Of a stretch of 64,000 bases of DNA, positions 12,448 through 27,089 are shown in pieces. The notes under the pieces are model-generated. The model was not told the DNA's origin, searched no databases, and worked only from the letters and a program-made list of their open reading frames with translations. Numbering within the stretch: the stretch's first letter is position 1; each line of letters begins with the position of its first letter. The DNA comes from Strigamia acuminata. Taxonomy: Eukaryota > Arthropoda > Chilopoda > Geophilomorpha > Linotaeniidae. Made by a program: the position numbers and the translations under genes. The stretch is from assembly GCA_949358305.1 (NCBI GenBank), contig OX442316.1:14508001-14572000 (forward strand). The letters run 5' to 3'.

Positions 12448-13203
12448 AAGATTGGATGACCCTGCTGTAAACTTAATTTTATTTGACATTATCGATTAAT
12501 TTTTTAATACTTTCGGATTCTTAGATGTAAAAAATATTATTTGAATTTGTTCGGATTTTGAATTCACGACATCTTGCGCTAATGAAACTAAAATTTAAGA
12601 AATAATGAAAAAAAATGGTTTGAGTTTTATTTGAAAGTATTAAAACTATTTCCAAGTACCGGCAGACTCGGATTCACATTCCTATAACAACATTCCGTGC
12701 GAAAAAATAATTGAAAAAATAATTTATTCAGTTGATGATTATTGCGTTGAAAAATTGTTCTATCGAGATCTGATTTGTATACGTTTTTATTTTTTGTATG
12801 GTTTTAATTCGACCGAAACCAGACTTAACAATAAAAGTCTTTAACCGGGCTTTAACAGCCGAAAAAGTTGAAAACTTTGATTCCGTTTTTGGCTGCAACG
12901 GTGGCACAAAACGAATGAATTTCGTTTCAAAAAATCCAAATTTCCATCGTCAGGTGGCGCTGAATTAAGGAAATTACCGTCGACAGCAATGGCATGACTT
13001 AGATTCGTAAACCCGTTTTTTCAAGCTGTTTAACAAGCTGTCGCGCATTTTTTCTATTAAGAAATGATAGGATATGTATAAAACCAACTCCGATCTATAA
13101 GTATTACGAAAACTCGGCCGACGATTCGAAGGTTTGTCGTATTAAACGTTTAATAGTTTTTCCAGACGGAAGAATTTCTACCTGCGAAACATTCCTGTGC
13201 ACT
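12448..13203. other. intergenic sequence between PSME3 and EAF
   Basis: This holds the PSME3 3' UTR (AT-rich, from 12448) and the EAF promoter and 5' UTR. The 3' part has fewer A/T runs, near 12830-13200. I see no other gene. Confidence 0.6.
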
Positions 13204-14620
13204 ATGGCTGACAAATTGGGAATTGGCACAGAAGTGAAGAAATTAAGACTGGGCGATAGCTTCATGAAGAATGGACAAAGTTCATTTCACACGTTGAGAT
13301 GTAAGTGTGGTTAATAAAGACATTATTTGTTAATAATCCAAATGCTATTTTAGATGATTTTAAGCCCGCTTCTATGGATATCAGCAAGGTAGCGACAGTT
13401 GATATCGGACAAGGCAATCAAGTAACTGTAACAGTTCCTCACATTGAGGTAAGTGTCTTAAAAGCCACGAAAATATTAATTTGATATACAAAACACGTTT
13501 ATACTTGCAGGGATCTGGACAGACAGTTTTTAAAGGTTCGAAAAAACCGTACACTAAAGAGTGTGTTTTAATTATTGATCATGTTACGGGGGAAATCACT
13601 TTGGAAAGACTGAAGAACAACATTCAAGTTAAAAAGACGAGGTAAAAGTCATTCCCAGATCAAAGGGTTGTCCTCAGATCATGAAGAGCCCCCTAGTACA
13701 TTGTATACGTACAAAAATGCATTTTTTCAGATAAAAACACATATTTTGTGTCTGGAAATGCATTTTTTCAGATAAAAACACATATTTTGTGTCTGGAAAT
13801 GCATTTTTTCACATGAAAATGCATTATTTCAATAGAAAATGCACTGTTTTGCGTGAAAATTCGTTTTGTCAGCTCACGGGCCTTTCTTCGCGAACCTGTA
13901 ATTTAAAACTGATTGAAAACAAATTGAATTTGCAGAGCTGAGGGAAGTAGTAAGGTTCAACAAGTGCGGCCTATAACACCGGTCGATCACAACGCGCAAC
14001 GGAAAGCGTCTCCGGCGGAAAAACAGTCACCACCGCAGAAAAATTGGTCGTCGCCGACGCAGAAAATGTCGCCGTATCAGTCATCACCTCCGCAACGGAA
14101 CGCCTCGCCTCCACCGCCGCGCAAAAAGACGAGCTCCATGAAACATTCGAACAGCAAACATTGCAGCGAACAGAAAAGCAAACCGCCGCCGCCACCGACG
14201 ATCATCAATAAAGACGTTAGCATGCCAATGTTGTCTACGCGCGATGATATCGATACGGCGACCGAGGTTGGCGTTTTAACCGATTCCTCGAGCGGATCTA
14301 GTTCCAGTGGCTCGAGCAGTTCGTCGGAACAATCCGATTCCGAATCCGAGAATGAAATGGAGCCGGGTAATTGAAAAAATTGAAAAATTGTTGTTTTAAT
14401 TTTAATTAATTTTTAATTTATAGTGGTTGACGTCGCGAACACCGCAGCCGTGTCTTCACCAGCAACAAATCAATTCGTTAATAATTTCTCGAATGTGCAG
14501 CCATTTTCCCAACTGAGTATGTCATTTATTTAGTGGTTTTTTTGTTTAATTTTAATTTTAATTTTATTTTTTATAGGTCAAGACTTACAATTAAGTGAAT
14601 CTGGCAGCGATAGTGATTGA
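13204..14620 (+). CDS. EAF: ELL-associated factor (EAF1/EAF2 family)
   Basis: Six exons (13204-13300, 13354-13448, 13511-13641, 13936-14366, 14424-14516, 14577-14620) give 296 residues. The N-terminal EAF domain is clear: [57 protein letters not shown] and [15 protein letters not shown] proline-, serine- and lysine-rich linker follows, then a serine/acidic transactivation stretch ([22 protein letters not shown]) and the conserved end [14 protein letters not shown] proteins bind ELL elongation factors within super elongation and little elongation complexes and stimulate RNA polymerase II elongation in the nucleus. Intron 3 (13642-13935) carries an 'aaaatgcattttt' repeat block. Intron phases all agree. 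Vertebrate EAF1 and EAF2 cannot be distinguished here. Confidence 0.93.
13690..13880. repeat. 'aaatgcattttttc' repeat block in EAF intron 3
   Basis: Two near-identical units of about 47 bp ('gcattttttcagataaaaacacatattttgtgtctggaaat') are followed by degenerate 'tgcattttttcacatgaaaa' units. The same kind of core fills the MITE at 9098-9600 and resembles the 21-bp minisatellite at 47.75 kb. Flanking text 'gagccccctagtacattgta' resembles the start of the M-Ras intron element, so this may be a decayed relative. Confidence 0.6.
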
Positions 14621-15600
14621 TGGAACCGTGTGGTTGATCACCATGATAAATAAATTGATATTGCAACGGTGTAATTTTATACTGAAATAATAAAACTGAT
14701 ATTATATTCTTATTTACCAATGGTTTTTACGACGGTTTTCTATTCAAATGGATTTTATTTTTCAAAAATAAATGTATTGTAGATTTATTACAAATTTTTT
14801 TTTTTTTAAATATTAGAAAATGGCGTGAAATTTGAACGAAAAAAAAAATTATTAACAAATTTGTCCAGTTTTTGAGAAAATTACAATTTTCTTTCTCCAA
14901 CTTTCAGCAATTATTAAAGTGCTTCGAGTTCGACCCCTTTCTACAAGATTTGGTGATAGCTACGCTCTACATAAAACACTTTTGTCACAGAATTGTTGAT
15001 CAGATAAAACAACTTCCTTCAGCCCGTTTTATGGCACTTAAAGAGGATGGGCGGCTAAATCGTAGCACATGGTCCGAAAACTAGATGCAGATTGCAGACA
15101 TTGTAAGATGTGTCCAACGATCTGTGATAAAAGCTGTCAAAATAAGTTTTAAAAATCACAAAACCATCACGATTCATTGCCCAAAATAGTAAATATCACT
15201 TAAAACGTCCTTCGAAATTGTGTTTTCGTACAAAAATTGATTATAAAGCATTTTGTATATATATAAATTGTCAATTAAATTTTCAAAAAATTCCAATCAA
15301 TAACAAAAATAACATTTCTTTAAAGTAAACGTGAGCGGGTTCAGCGGCACCAAAAGGAATGCTCGTTTTTTTTCTATCTTTAAATTAAATTAATTAAATC
15401 ACACAAAAAAATATCAATGGCACATGATTCATAAATAAAACTAAAACACAGTATTATTACTACGAGTAAAAAATATCAATCTAATCCAGCGGAAATTAAT
15501 TAAAAAAAAAGAAAAAATGAGTGTGAGATTTAAAAATACTGATAACAAAATGATCGAAATGAGGGATAAGCGGATAGGAGAGGCCTAATTAATTCCACCG
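14621..15600. other. intergenic sequence between the convergent EAF and CHPF genes
   Basis: The EAF 3' UTR has AATAAA sites near 14650 and 14690. The CHPF 3' UTR enters from the other side, with minus-strand poly(A)-like sites between about 15240 and 15440. A 70-codon open frame at 14872-15084 has no family resemblance or splice context, so it is not called. Confidence 0.6.
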
Positions 15601-18600
15601 TTATCTGAGGTCAAAAGACTTATTGTTTAGAACTAGGTCTTGATTGCCACTAGTGTTTTTATTTAGAAACACTAAATCAGCCAACTGTGAACGAGATGCC
15701 AGTCCCATATGTCGGCTCATTAAACACACATGATGAGCAGCTTCAGTTAAAGTTGAAATGCAAGATTTCAGTTGGAAATGTGACAGCAAAGCGGGTTCCA
15801 CGGCCCTCAAAATGTGTAATTTACTCATGTTCGCAAACATTTCGTAGATGCCGTACGGCAGACGTTGGTGTTTGATATTTTTCAAATCCTTCTCTGATTT
15901 TACGATAGGAACTGTGGATTCGATTGATTTACGGCCTAATCGGAAAGAAAAGAAATGAATACATTTTATATTTTTATGCATATCAAGTTTGATGTTTTAC
16001 CGGTTAAATAATCGCTGGCGTAAAAGCTCAAATGATCAAAATTGTAGTCATCAAAGTGACCGTATTTCTTGTTGACCTCCAGGACCTTTTTCTGTCCTCT
16101 GTAGACGATATCCGGGTGATATTGCACGAATGGGATTGGTGCAAATACTTGGAAGCCTTTGATAGTGTTCATTCGAACTCTGTTAAGATACTCGGCCCTG
16201 ATTTCCATACCTAAAAATTAAAAATTCAGAAATAAATAAATAAATAAATAAATAAATTGTTATTTATTTTTATCACACAATTAATATAAAATTATTATTT
16301 CAAGTTCAAATTATTACTACATCGATCGACGTTTAAGATAGTTTTCGGTGATATTAGCGTGTTTTTATCGTGTTTTTATCGATTTAATAACCCAAATTTA
16401 GCTCAATCAAACATAATCAGCGTCAAAATAAAAAATTAAACACCATTAACTGATAATTCCTGATAAAAAGCTGCAATTTGGCTCCAATTTTATAACAGAC
16501 TCTGATAAATATCTTAAAATGATTTTTATCGAGAGAAATTACCAACACCTGAACTTTACGCAACAATAATTACAGATAAATTCTTAAAACCATGACTATT
16601 CGTAAGATAACATATCAAAAATGCGTATAAAATTCCTCTTAAACAAATTTCTCACATTTTTTTCCCCAGAACAGCGGTGAAAATTCACTCCAACGTCATT
16701 TCCAGGACACTTGTGAATTCACAACCGTACTGCAACATCATTTCCAGAACAGTTGTGAAATCACATCTGTAACGACAATATCATTTCCAGGGCAGTTTTG
16801 AATTCACAACTATACTGGAACATATTTCCACCAAACTCAAATCTCAATTTTGCATTTAAAACAATTAAATACCCTTAAATAAATGCACCTAGCAATTTAT
16901 TAAAAGCAAAAAGGGCATTGACATTTGCAGACGGTCCGATGGAACCATTTGAGTTAAAAGTCAATTAGCTTGACATCGAAGCGAATTTATTGCTCTGACT
17001 AAAGACGACAAGATTGAATATTGAATGAAAAGCCACAAAGTGTCAATGACATCATTTCCACAAAACATTATACAATATTAGACGAAATATTGGAATGATC
17101 CAGTCATTGAACTAACTTATTTACACCCAATGTAAAAATGTTTCATTACAAGTCATAAAAATTGTGAATACTTTATATACATTAATTTTCCGCCCTCTCA
17201 CTCGTCACCGTGCAGCGGACAATTACTGCGCTGACAGATTTATGAGATTTCTAGTTCCTACTCTAAAATTAATCATATTTACTCTCCCCATCCTTACGAC
17301 CACTTGATTGGATTAGAAAAAGAAAAGACAAACATTTAATTCATTGCAACTTGCATTCATAAATAAAATATAATAATAGTTCCAACGGATCTTTTAATAT
17401 TCCGGAAGTATTTTTGAGTGGCGCGGCGTATGCAAATGGCCGCCAAAATTTAAAATAGTGAAATAAAATTGTTGTTTTTTTAAAAAAAAAAAAATAATTT
17501 TTATATTTATTTGAAAAGTGTCTGTCGAAACGAAAAGAAAGACACATTCATGCCACATATGGCAGGGAAGAATCAACTGGTGTCGCATGACCCATATATC
17601 TATCAACAGTTGAATCTCAACCCATGTGTTTCATGACAGGAATGTCGGTCACATGATCACCGATTGACATTGGTTAAAATCCCACACCTGTGTGGGGGTT
17701 GAACCCTACTTCAGATGCCTCGTAATACTTGATGTCGCTTTTAAAAACAATTCAAGTTGACTTTTATTGACTACTGTCTCGTAATTCCAGTGAACTTTCA
17801 CGTCTTTTGACATTTAGTTGGTTTTAATTATACGAGATTTTCCCCCTATAACAAGTCGTTTGCTGACCCAAAGAAATTCCATAAAAATTAGGCGCCGGTG
17901 CAAAGCATAAAAATGTAAAAATACCAAGAAAAAATTATTTAAGATATACATCAAACCTTGGATGTAAAACTTCATTTTTTTAGTAGGAAGGATTTGCAAA
18001 GATTTTTAATTTTTGGTCAAAACTAGTCAAATGATGGACTTTTTTAGGTAAAAATAAGTTAAAATCAGTCTAAAATGACATTTTTTACGCTCAAAACTAA
18101 ACAAAATCAGTCTAAAATGACATTTTTTACGCCCAAAACTAAACAAAATCAGTCTAAAATGACATTTTTTACGCCCAAAACTAAACAAAATCAGTCTAAA
18201 TTGACTTTTTTACGTCTAAAACTAGTCAAAATTGACTTTCTTGGACAAAATGGCTCAAAATTTATCAAAATCAGTCTAAATTGACTTTCTTATGCTCAAA
18301 ACTAGGTAAAATTTAATTTTTTAAAAATCTACTTTTTTCACGGTCAAAAATGGTCAAAAATCGTCTCTTTGTTTAAATAAACCAAAAATCAACTCTTAAA
18401 TCCCAAAAAAACTAAATATTTTTCCCTCTACCAACATTTCCAAAACCTAAATCCGACAAGCCGGATCCCAAATCAAATATAAAAAAAACTAGACAACATT
18501 GCCACATGTTACGAGTACACTGTCAATATCAACACGATTACCTTATCACCCTTATTGCATCAATTTCAAGCGCACCTGTCAACCCAACCATTATCACCCA

Positions 18601-21284
18601 AAAGCAATTAAATGCCAACAGATAACACCTCAAAAAACCCACCCACTACGCACTTCTTACCTGAATGACAAACCAGGAACAACCCATCCGGCGGAAACTT
18701 CCTCACGACCAAATCCAAAACACCAAACTCGGAGACCTTCAACCCGACCGACCTAACACTCATCCACGATATCTTCGACCCCCGATTCTGGAACTTCCTC
18801 GCATTCCCATTGATACTACTCTTCAAATTAGCAAAAATGTCCTTCTTCTCCGCCAGAATCGTGCGCGGATCGTAAATAAACGCCACCACCAACGCCGTAT
18901 TGTCCTGATTCTCCATACAAACTTTGACGTAATTGTTTATAAACCTCGCCACGTCGCCGCGGTTGTTCACGTCCACCTTCAACACGAGCGTCACGCGCGT
19001 GTTCTCCGTCACAAAAGGCACTGAGATCAATTCGATGTCCCCCAACGGGCGCACGGCTTCCAGTCTCTTCACCACGTATTTCTCCGTGATTCGGTCCTCG
19101 AATTCGGCGTCGATTAAATATTCCATTCCGCGCGTCGGGTCGAATCTTCGGTATCCGTTGACCAGCTGCAGATACGTGAGATTTTCGTTCTGCTTCAGCA
19201 CGAGCGCGACGCTCGCGTTCACGACGAGTTGGACGTCTCTGAGTTCGCTTTGCTCGAGTCTGTGAAAGTTTTCGAAATCTGAGGTTAGAAAAACGTTTTC
19301 GGAGGTGAAATACTGCCAGTGGACGACGTCGAAGCGGTTGGTCACTTTGAAGGGCGGGTTGGTGCCCAGTGGCCACACTAGGTCCGATTTTCGTGGGTTT
19401 TTGGGCGATAGTTCGCTGATTTGGGTCTCCAAGTCGCTGATTTCTTGCTGCGTTTCGATCACGTCTAGTTCGGCGAATAGACGATGGAGTTCGTAGAATG
19501 TTTGAGGCGATTTGATGGACGAGACGGTCAGTATGTGCGACAGATGTTGGTTTTCTAAGAGACCCGGGATTTGCTCACGGGAGTCGTCTTCGAGGAAGTC
19601 GTGGCTGGCGTATTCCTGACCCTGGAAAATAAAATTTGGTTTTTTAAAAAAAAAAATTAGAATTTATAAATAATTTTATTTTTGAATTTCCTGTTTTTGA
19701 TTTAAATTTTTTTTTTTTTTTTTTTTTTGGGATTTTATTTTTATCTTTAATTTCTCGTTCCAGGTCAAATCCTGATTGCATGAGTCGAAGGGAAGAAGGA
19801 AAAAAAAGGGAGGGATAATGACTAGTGTGGGAAAATGTCACTTATCAACTGATGCAGCTGGAATTTGACTTTTTCAAAAGAAAATGCTTTTGGCAACTGC
19901 AATTTGTGCCCTGTTCGTTTATTCATGAGCAAAATTATCATCGTGGCCCTCAACTGGAATATTAAAAATAAAAAAAAATCGCAAAAACCTTCAAAATCAG
20001 AAAAATAAATCAAATAAACCTTCAAAAGTGACAAAAATCACAAAAATTGATCAAATAAACCTTCAAAAGTGACAAAAATCACAAAATTTCATCAAATAAA
20101 CCTTCAAAAGTGACAAAAATCACAAAATTTCATCAAATAAACCTTCAAAAGTGACAAAAATCACAAAATTTCACCAAATAAACTTCCGAAAGTGACAAAA
20201 AACACAAAATAAACTGTCAAAAATACCAAAAAACCACAAAATTACACCCGATAAACCTCCAAAAATGTCAAAAATCACATCAAACAACCCGTCAATTAAA
20301 GCATAAATATTCCAATTATTACTGCCACCTTTAAAAAAAATGTTTTGGCTCGTTAACAGTTTATTTTTATTCTTTCACTCATTCAATCTATAGTTTCGCA
20401 TTCTATCCAAACAACTCCCCACAAATTCCGCCATCGAATAACAAAACAAACATTACCTGCACACGTTCCATGCACGGCACGTTCGTGCTATGCAATATAC
20501 ACCGCCCCAAATTATCGTCGATCGAGTCCGAAAAAGCATTTCTAGTACACCAGTCCAAATTCCTCAAAACGGGCAACAAACTCGTCCGACTGAGCAAAAA
20601 TCCCGCGCTCAACCTGCAATACAACGCGTTTTCCTCCTCAATCTTTCGCCCCAAATAAACACTCTTCGACACGCTGATCCTCTGCGCAACTCGCGCCAGC
20701 TTGAGTCCCCGCACGTACGAATCGTCGTTGACGAACAAGAAGAAATCGAACTCGTTCGCGTAATTCTCACCTATGTAGCGCAAAATATGAAAGGGTTTTA
20801 AAATCGGACGGTTGTTCGGGAAGCCGACGACGGTCATCGATTGCAGCGGCCGAGGAATTTGTTTTTTATCCGCCGCGTTGATGAAAAACACCGCTTTGTC
20901 CACGTGATGGCTTAACGTCGCATTGAGTGCCAAACCGTGCGTGGAGATCGTTTCTTTGGAGGAGAAAACCGCGACGAAAATCTTCTCTTTCAAGCCCAGC
21001 TCGGCCGAGTAATGCCGCGGTCTGATCACTTTCTCCCGTCGTTCGCTCGACTTGGCTTTAGTGTTGCGCGTGTTTATTCTGGGCACGTATTCGTCCACGG
21101 TGTTCGCTTTCGCCTGAGACCGGCTCACGTGATAGGACAGGTGGATGTCTCGTCCGCGGAAGAGGAAACAATCGTCTTCGAGAAACGGGGTTAACACGAT
21201 GCTGAGTGTGATGCCCATGCATAGACCGATTAGAATCGACGCGCTTTGCCGACAACATGTCAAGCCTTTTCCGCAAATGTTCAT
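15601..21284 (-). CDS. CHPF: chondroitin sulfate synthase-family polymerising factor (CHPF/CHPF2-like)
   Basis: Four exons (21284-20457, 19621-18661, 16210-16001, 15935-15601) give 777 residues, close to the 775 of human CHPF. A short cytosolic tail precedes a type II membrane anchor at about residues 14-35, as in Golgi glycosyltransferases. Family signatures follow: RPRHYSAELGLKEKIFVAVFSS, FDFFLFVNDDSYVRG with the NDDS metal site region of the beta-3-transferase half, and CMERVQGQEYASHDF across the first splice. The C-terminal beta-4-transferase-like half contains LNRVRMNTIKGFQVFAPIPF and FDHLSFYASDY. Members act with chondroitin synthases to extend the glucuronic acid/N-acetylgalactosamine chain. 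The start at 21284 is the first ATG before the anchor. Introns 1 and 2 carry tandem repeats of 41 and 42 bp. Confidence 0.9.
16211..18660. other. intron 2 of CHPF (2.45 kb)
   Basis: No coding exon is visible. Points of note: (AAAT)n at 16231-16255, imperfect repeats around 'catttccaggacactTGTGAATTCACAAC' at 16675-16835 with a 'gtgaattcac' palindrome, and the 42-bp tandem repeat near 18030-18300. Open frames at 17341-17606 and 17814-17999 on the minus strand are AT-rich and unsupported. Confidence 0.65.
18030..18300. repeat. 42-bp tandem repeat in CHPF intron 2
   Basis: Units read 'aaaactaaacaaaatcagtc' + 'taaaatgacattttttacgccc'. Three are almost identical and several are decayed on both sides. 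As 42 is divisible by three, one frame stays open and spells a 14-residue periodic peptide. It is not considered a gene. Confidence 0.8.
19985..20280. repeat. about 41-bp tandem repeat in CHPF intron 1
   Basis: Units of 'caaataaaccttcaaaagtg' + 'acaaaaatcacaaaatttcat' repeat about four times nearly perfectly from 20000 to 20170, with degenerate copies on both sides. Intron 1 spans 19622-20456 and has no visible exon. Confidence 0.8.
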
Positions 21285-21474
21285 TTTGTTGAACACATAA
21301 TTAAAAATATTTTTTTTTTAAATATATACAAATTAAATTATAACTAAAACAAACACGACACACACGCAGCCACCATCGAGTTCAGTGCCAGACTGCTTCA
21401 GCACGTTGCTCCGCTTTGGTGACTAGGGTTTTGGCACGAGATTGCTGCGGGATTACGCGAGATCGAAATCAAAC
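21285..21474. promoter_or_regulatory. bidirectional promoter region between CHPF (-) and PSMC5 (+)
   Basis: Only 190 bp separate the two start codons, so both 5' UTRs and core promoters must share this space. It turns GC-richer near 21360-21450 compared with the introns on either side. No specific factor site is claimed. Confidence 0.6.
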
Positions 21475-24000
<2,526 letters not shown>

Positions 24001-24208
24001 TTATTTATCGGCGGAAAAAAACAACATTTCGGTTTCTTTTGTTATTAAATTGTACGACAAACGTAATTACGAGACAATAAATTAGTTCTTTTTGTGTTTT
24101 TCTTAAAAATTGAGAAATTTTTAACTAAAAAAAAACATGAAAATGACAAATGAATGAACAAAAAACATCAAAACAGAAAACAGAAAGCGGTGTAACTCGA
24201 ATGTAACA

Positions 24209-25103
24209 TTAATCATTTTTCCAAATGCTCGTTAAAGAGAGAATGTTTTCCTTTAGTTTCTCTTTCTGCTTTATCAGATTCTCTTCACAGGCCAACGCAT
24301 CCTTGAGTAATTTGTCCATTCTGGCTGGTAACAGTGCCTCAAAATTATCGTGTTCGCTGCAATTATTAATTAAACGAATCATTTAAGAGTGGATTGATTA
24401 ATGGCAAAATTATACCTCAGCTTCTTGCTCCATTTTCCGCACAGCAATTTCATTTCTTCGCCGCCATCTTTCATTAAAACATTTAATGAAAGAGTTTCAG
24501 GCGGTTTCGATTTCAACTTCAACTGCTCGTTTTTTGGCGAACCTTGTAAAAAAAATAAACTGATATAATAATTTGTTTACATATAAATACAAGCAACTTT
24601 AAACCTTGTTTTAAAGCATCGAGTGACTGCGGGAATGGTTTCGTGGGTTTCGGGCTTACGCGGTCGTTAAATTTCATATTTTTTGGCGAATCTAGTATTC
24701 AAAACGGATAAAATTTGGAGTTATATTGATTTTTCGGAGCCATTTTGGTAAAAATGTGTCACATTTTTTACTGTATGCATCCTTGACTTCTGCAGGCGTA
24801 TTTTCCTTAAATTCCTCAACGCTTCCAAACTGTAATAAAAATCAAAATGAGAATAAAATGATTTTTTTTTTGGATTTTTTTAAACCTGTCTTTTTCTGTT
24901 TTCGCCCGTTGCCATTTTCAGAGCTGCGAGTAATCGCGGGCTGACATCGGACAGGTCAAAAAAAGCTTTTAAAATACAAATTTAATTAATTAATTATTTA
25001 TTTTATACATTAGCAGTAAATTACGCGTAGACTTGTGTCCAATATCACTCATTTTCCCGTCAATAGGTAAAACGAACTCGCTCAAACTGTCTTTTTGGCT
25101 CAT
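24209..25103 (-). CDS. uncharacterised 192-aa protein rich in SP/TP sites with a C-terminal coiled coil
   Basis: Six exons (25103-25025, 24965-24886, 24829-24772, 24691-24605, 24542-24416, 24356-24209) join in consistent phase with GT-AG borders and no internal stop, which is strong evidence for a real gene. I do not recognise the family. The product has five proline-directed Ser/Thr sites (VSPRL, NTPAE, NSPKN, VSPKP, GSPKN), a Lys/Pro-rich middle and a C-terminal helix with heptad-like leucines (MDKLLKDALACEENLIKQKEKLKENI). Size, SP/TP density and coiled coil would suit a cell-cycle, kinetochore or spindle accessory protein; that is inference only. It converges on PSMC5 (209 bp between stops) and faces the CXXC gene across 268 bp. 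Confidence 0.75.
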
Positions 25104-25371
25104 TTCGAGTAGCAGACGATAACAAGCACCAAGGACGGCACATGTAAACAACGCAAGTGTTGGTCTCTCTCTAGATGACTCAAGTTTAAGTTCTTGTCGA
25201 ACAACGTTGAGGGCGCTGCCGTCTACACTGTAGTATTTCCGGTCGATTTGACGCGAAGAAACCAGCAGAAAAAGTAAACAATAAGAAAATAAATATAAAT
25301 CGATATCTATAAAGGATAAGTATGTTTAATATAAGATTTTGTTAGTTTTTCTAGATTCTTTTTTAAACAAA
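25104..25371. promoter_or_regulatory. bidirectional promoter region between the 192-aa gene (-) and the CXXC gene (+)
   Basis: 268 bp separate the two divergent start codons. The part nearest the minus-strand gene (about 25100-25260) is GC-richer; the rest is AT-rich with an 'ATCGATATC'-type palindrome near 25296-25306. Shared promoter inferred from layout. Confidence 0.5.
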
Positions 25372-26535
25372 ATGGCGCAAGACAATTTAATTTACCCAGT
25401 TGGCATGTATTACATCGGGTCTGGCAATGGCGCACCGTCAACTGCTCGAGAAGAGGCGGAAGAAAATGATGTTTTGAAGCTTGCTGGATCGTCCCACACG
25501 GCTGAGGAACAAAACGAAGCAAATACAGTACTACGAGAAATTGAAATTGTCGCAATTGAATTGAAATTAACGTTTGAATTTGTATTTTTGTGGCAGGATG
25601 ACAGAAGCTCCGACGATTACTGGGAAAAAAGAAAACGTTTTACTCTCGCTTTTGCTGCCGGGTTGAGGAAATTTATACAAATGCATCCGGAATTATTGCG
25701 ATACGGACCGAAGAAGAACCAGGTTACTGTTAAAATCGGTTACTGGTTATGTAAATTAATTATTTTGTTTTAGGGTGCGGGAATATCTGCAACTGTGACG
25801 AGTTCAGTCGTTACGGGAGACGACGAAGGACTCGCTGAAGGAGAAACGACTAAATGTGGACGATGTATCGCTTGCTTGAAGACTGAAGATTGCGGGAAAT
25901 GCGCTTTTTGTTCGGATATGAGTAAATTTGGGGGCAAAAACGAGCTGAAGAAACTGTGTATTCGAAGACAATGCTTGCACGCTGTGAGAATTGATTAATT
26001 CGGTTGGAGAACGTTGAATATATTTATTATTATTATTATTTAGCCCATGAAAAATGCGATTAGTGCTGGGAGTAATGAAGTGTTGGGCGGACCACCAGTC
26101 CGACAAGTTCGAGTTAATGCTGGAGTTAATAATGATTCGGATTTTCTATTTTCGGTTAAGGTTTGTTTGATAAATGTAAATAAATTGGTCTTATTTTTGT
26201 TTATTTTGTTTTTTTTTTATTATAGGAGGAATTTTTAGACGATGAAGATGATGAAGTGGTGCAGAGGACGGTAAAACGTCCTCGCATTTCGTCACCGAGG
26301 GCGAAACGGAGTCGAAAGACGACACGAAGAAGTAGAAATGATGACGATGTTGATTATAAACCGAGTCAGCGATCCCGGCGATCTAAATCCCAAATTGTTG
26401 GTTGATTTTAGTTGTTTTTCGTTATTTAGACAACGGTATTTTAATTTTTATTATTTTTTTTTATGTTTAAAATAGGTGGATGAAGCGTCTACAATTTTAA
26501 ATATAAAAACGGAAATTGTTGATGCGCCGGAATAG
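25372..26535 (+). CDS. CXXC zinc-finger (CpG-binding) nuclear protein
   Basis: Proposed exons: 25372-25527, 25597-25722, 25774-25983, 26044-26160, 26226-26396 and 26476-26535, about 280 residues. A complete CXXC domain is coded at 25855-25980: CGRCIACLKTEDCGKCAFC, then DMSKFGG and the closing C-x4-C of LCIRRQC. It holds the eight cysteines and KFGG loop typical of domains that bind unmethylated CpG (CFP1, KMT2A, KDM2, DNMT1 class). No PHD, JmjC or methyltransferase domain is present, so it is not a full CFP1 or KDM2. The C-terminal third is acidic, then basic (KRPRISSPRAKRSRKTTRRSR), like a nuclear localisation signal, and ends near IKTE, a possible SUMO site. The first intron (69 nt, in frame) and last donor (ATT|GTTGGT) are weak. 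Confidence 0.78.
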
Positions 26536-27089
26536 AAACGAAGAAATTAATTTGTTTAATTGTAATTGTACGCTAACTGTTTATACATGTAGAAAGAACT
26601 TATTGCTTTTATATTTTATATATATATATTAAAATACATTATGTCCGAAATTTAAAAAATATTTTTTTTTCATATTTTCAAGAAATAGAAAAAGAATTAA
26701 AATTAATTAATTAAAATTAATTAATTAAAATAATCCGAAAATGTATTTACATATTTAGTTGCAAGATTTGCCACTTGCAGCGCCACACCACCATTTAGAA
26801 ATTCCACCATTCAGTGATTCCACCTTTTCGTTTTTCTCAACTTCTCGCATGTTATTCCAACCGGCGAAATCGTGTTGTCTTCGGTAATAAAACACTCGAA
26901 CCGAATGTAAGTGTTACAACACCATTTCCCACTCATCAAACAAAATTAATTTCTTCCAATTTATGTTTTATTCAGGCGAATTTTGCACCAAATGATAGCA
27001 ACAACCACGTGACATAAGAAAAAGAAGCACGTAAGCCGAATCCCAACTGAAAAAACAACAATTTTCCAATTTATTTTCCACACAGAGCG
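26536..27089. other. 3' UTR of the CXXC gene and upstream region of POLR3B
   Basis: AT-rich DNA with a (TA)n run near 26620. From about 26780 the composition becomes more mixed towards the POLR3B start. A possible 5' UTR acceptor 'ttttccacacag' ends at 27085, just before the ATG at 27090, so POLR3B may have a non-coding first exon near 26780-26910. No coding gene is visible. Confidence 0.5.

Noticed and set aside
18075-18284. Peptide with three repeats of a 14-residue unit in a CHPF intron
   Set aside because: It is a 42-bp tandem repeat read in an open frame; intronic and low complexity.
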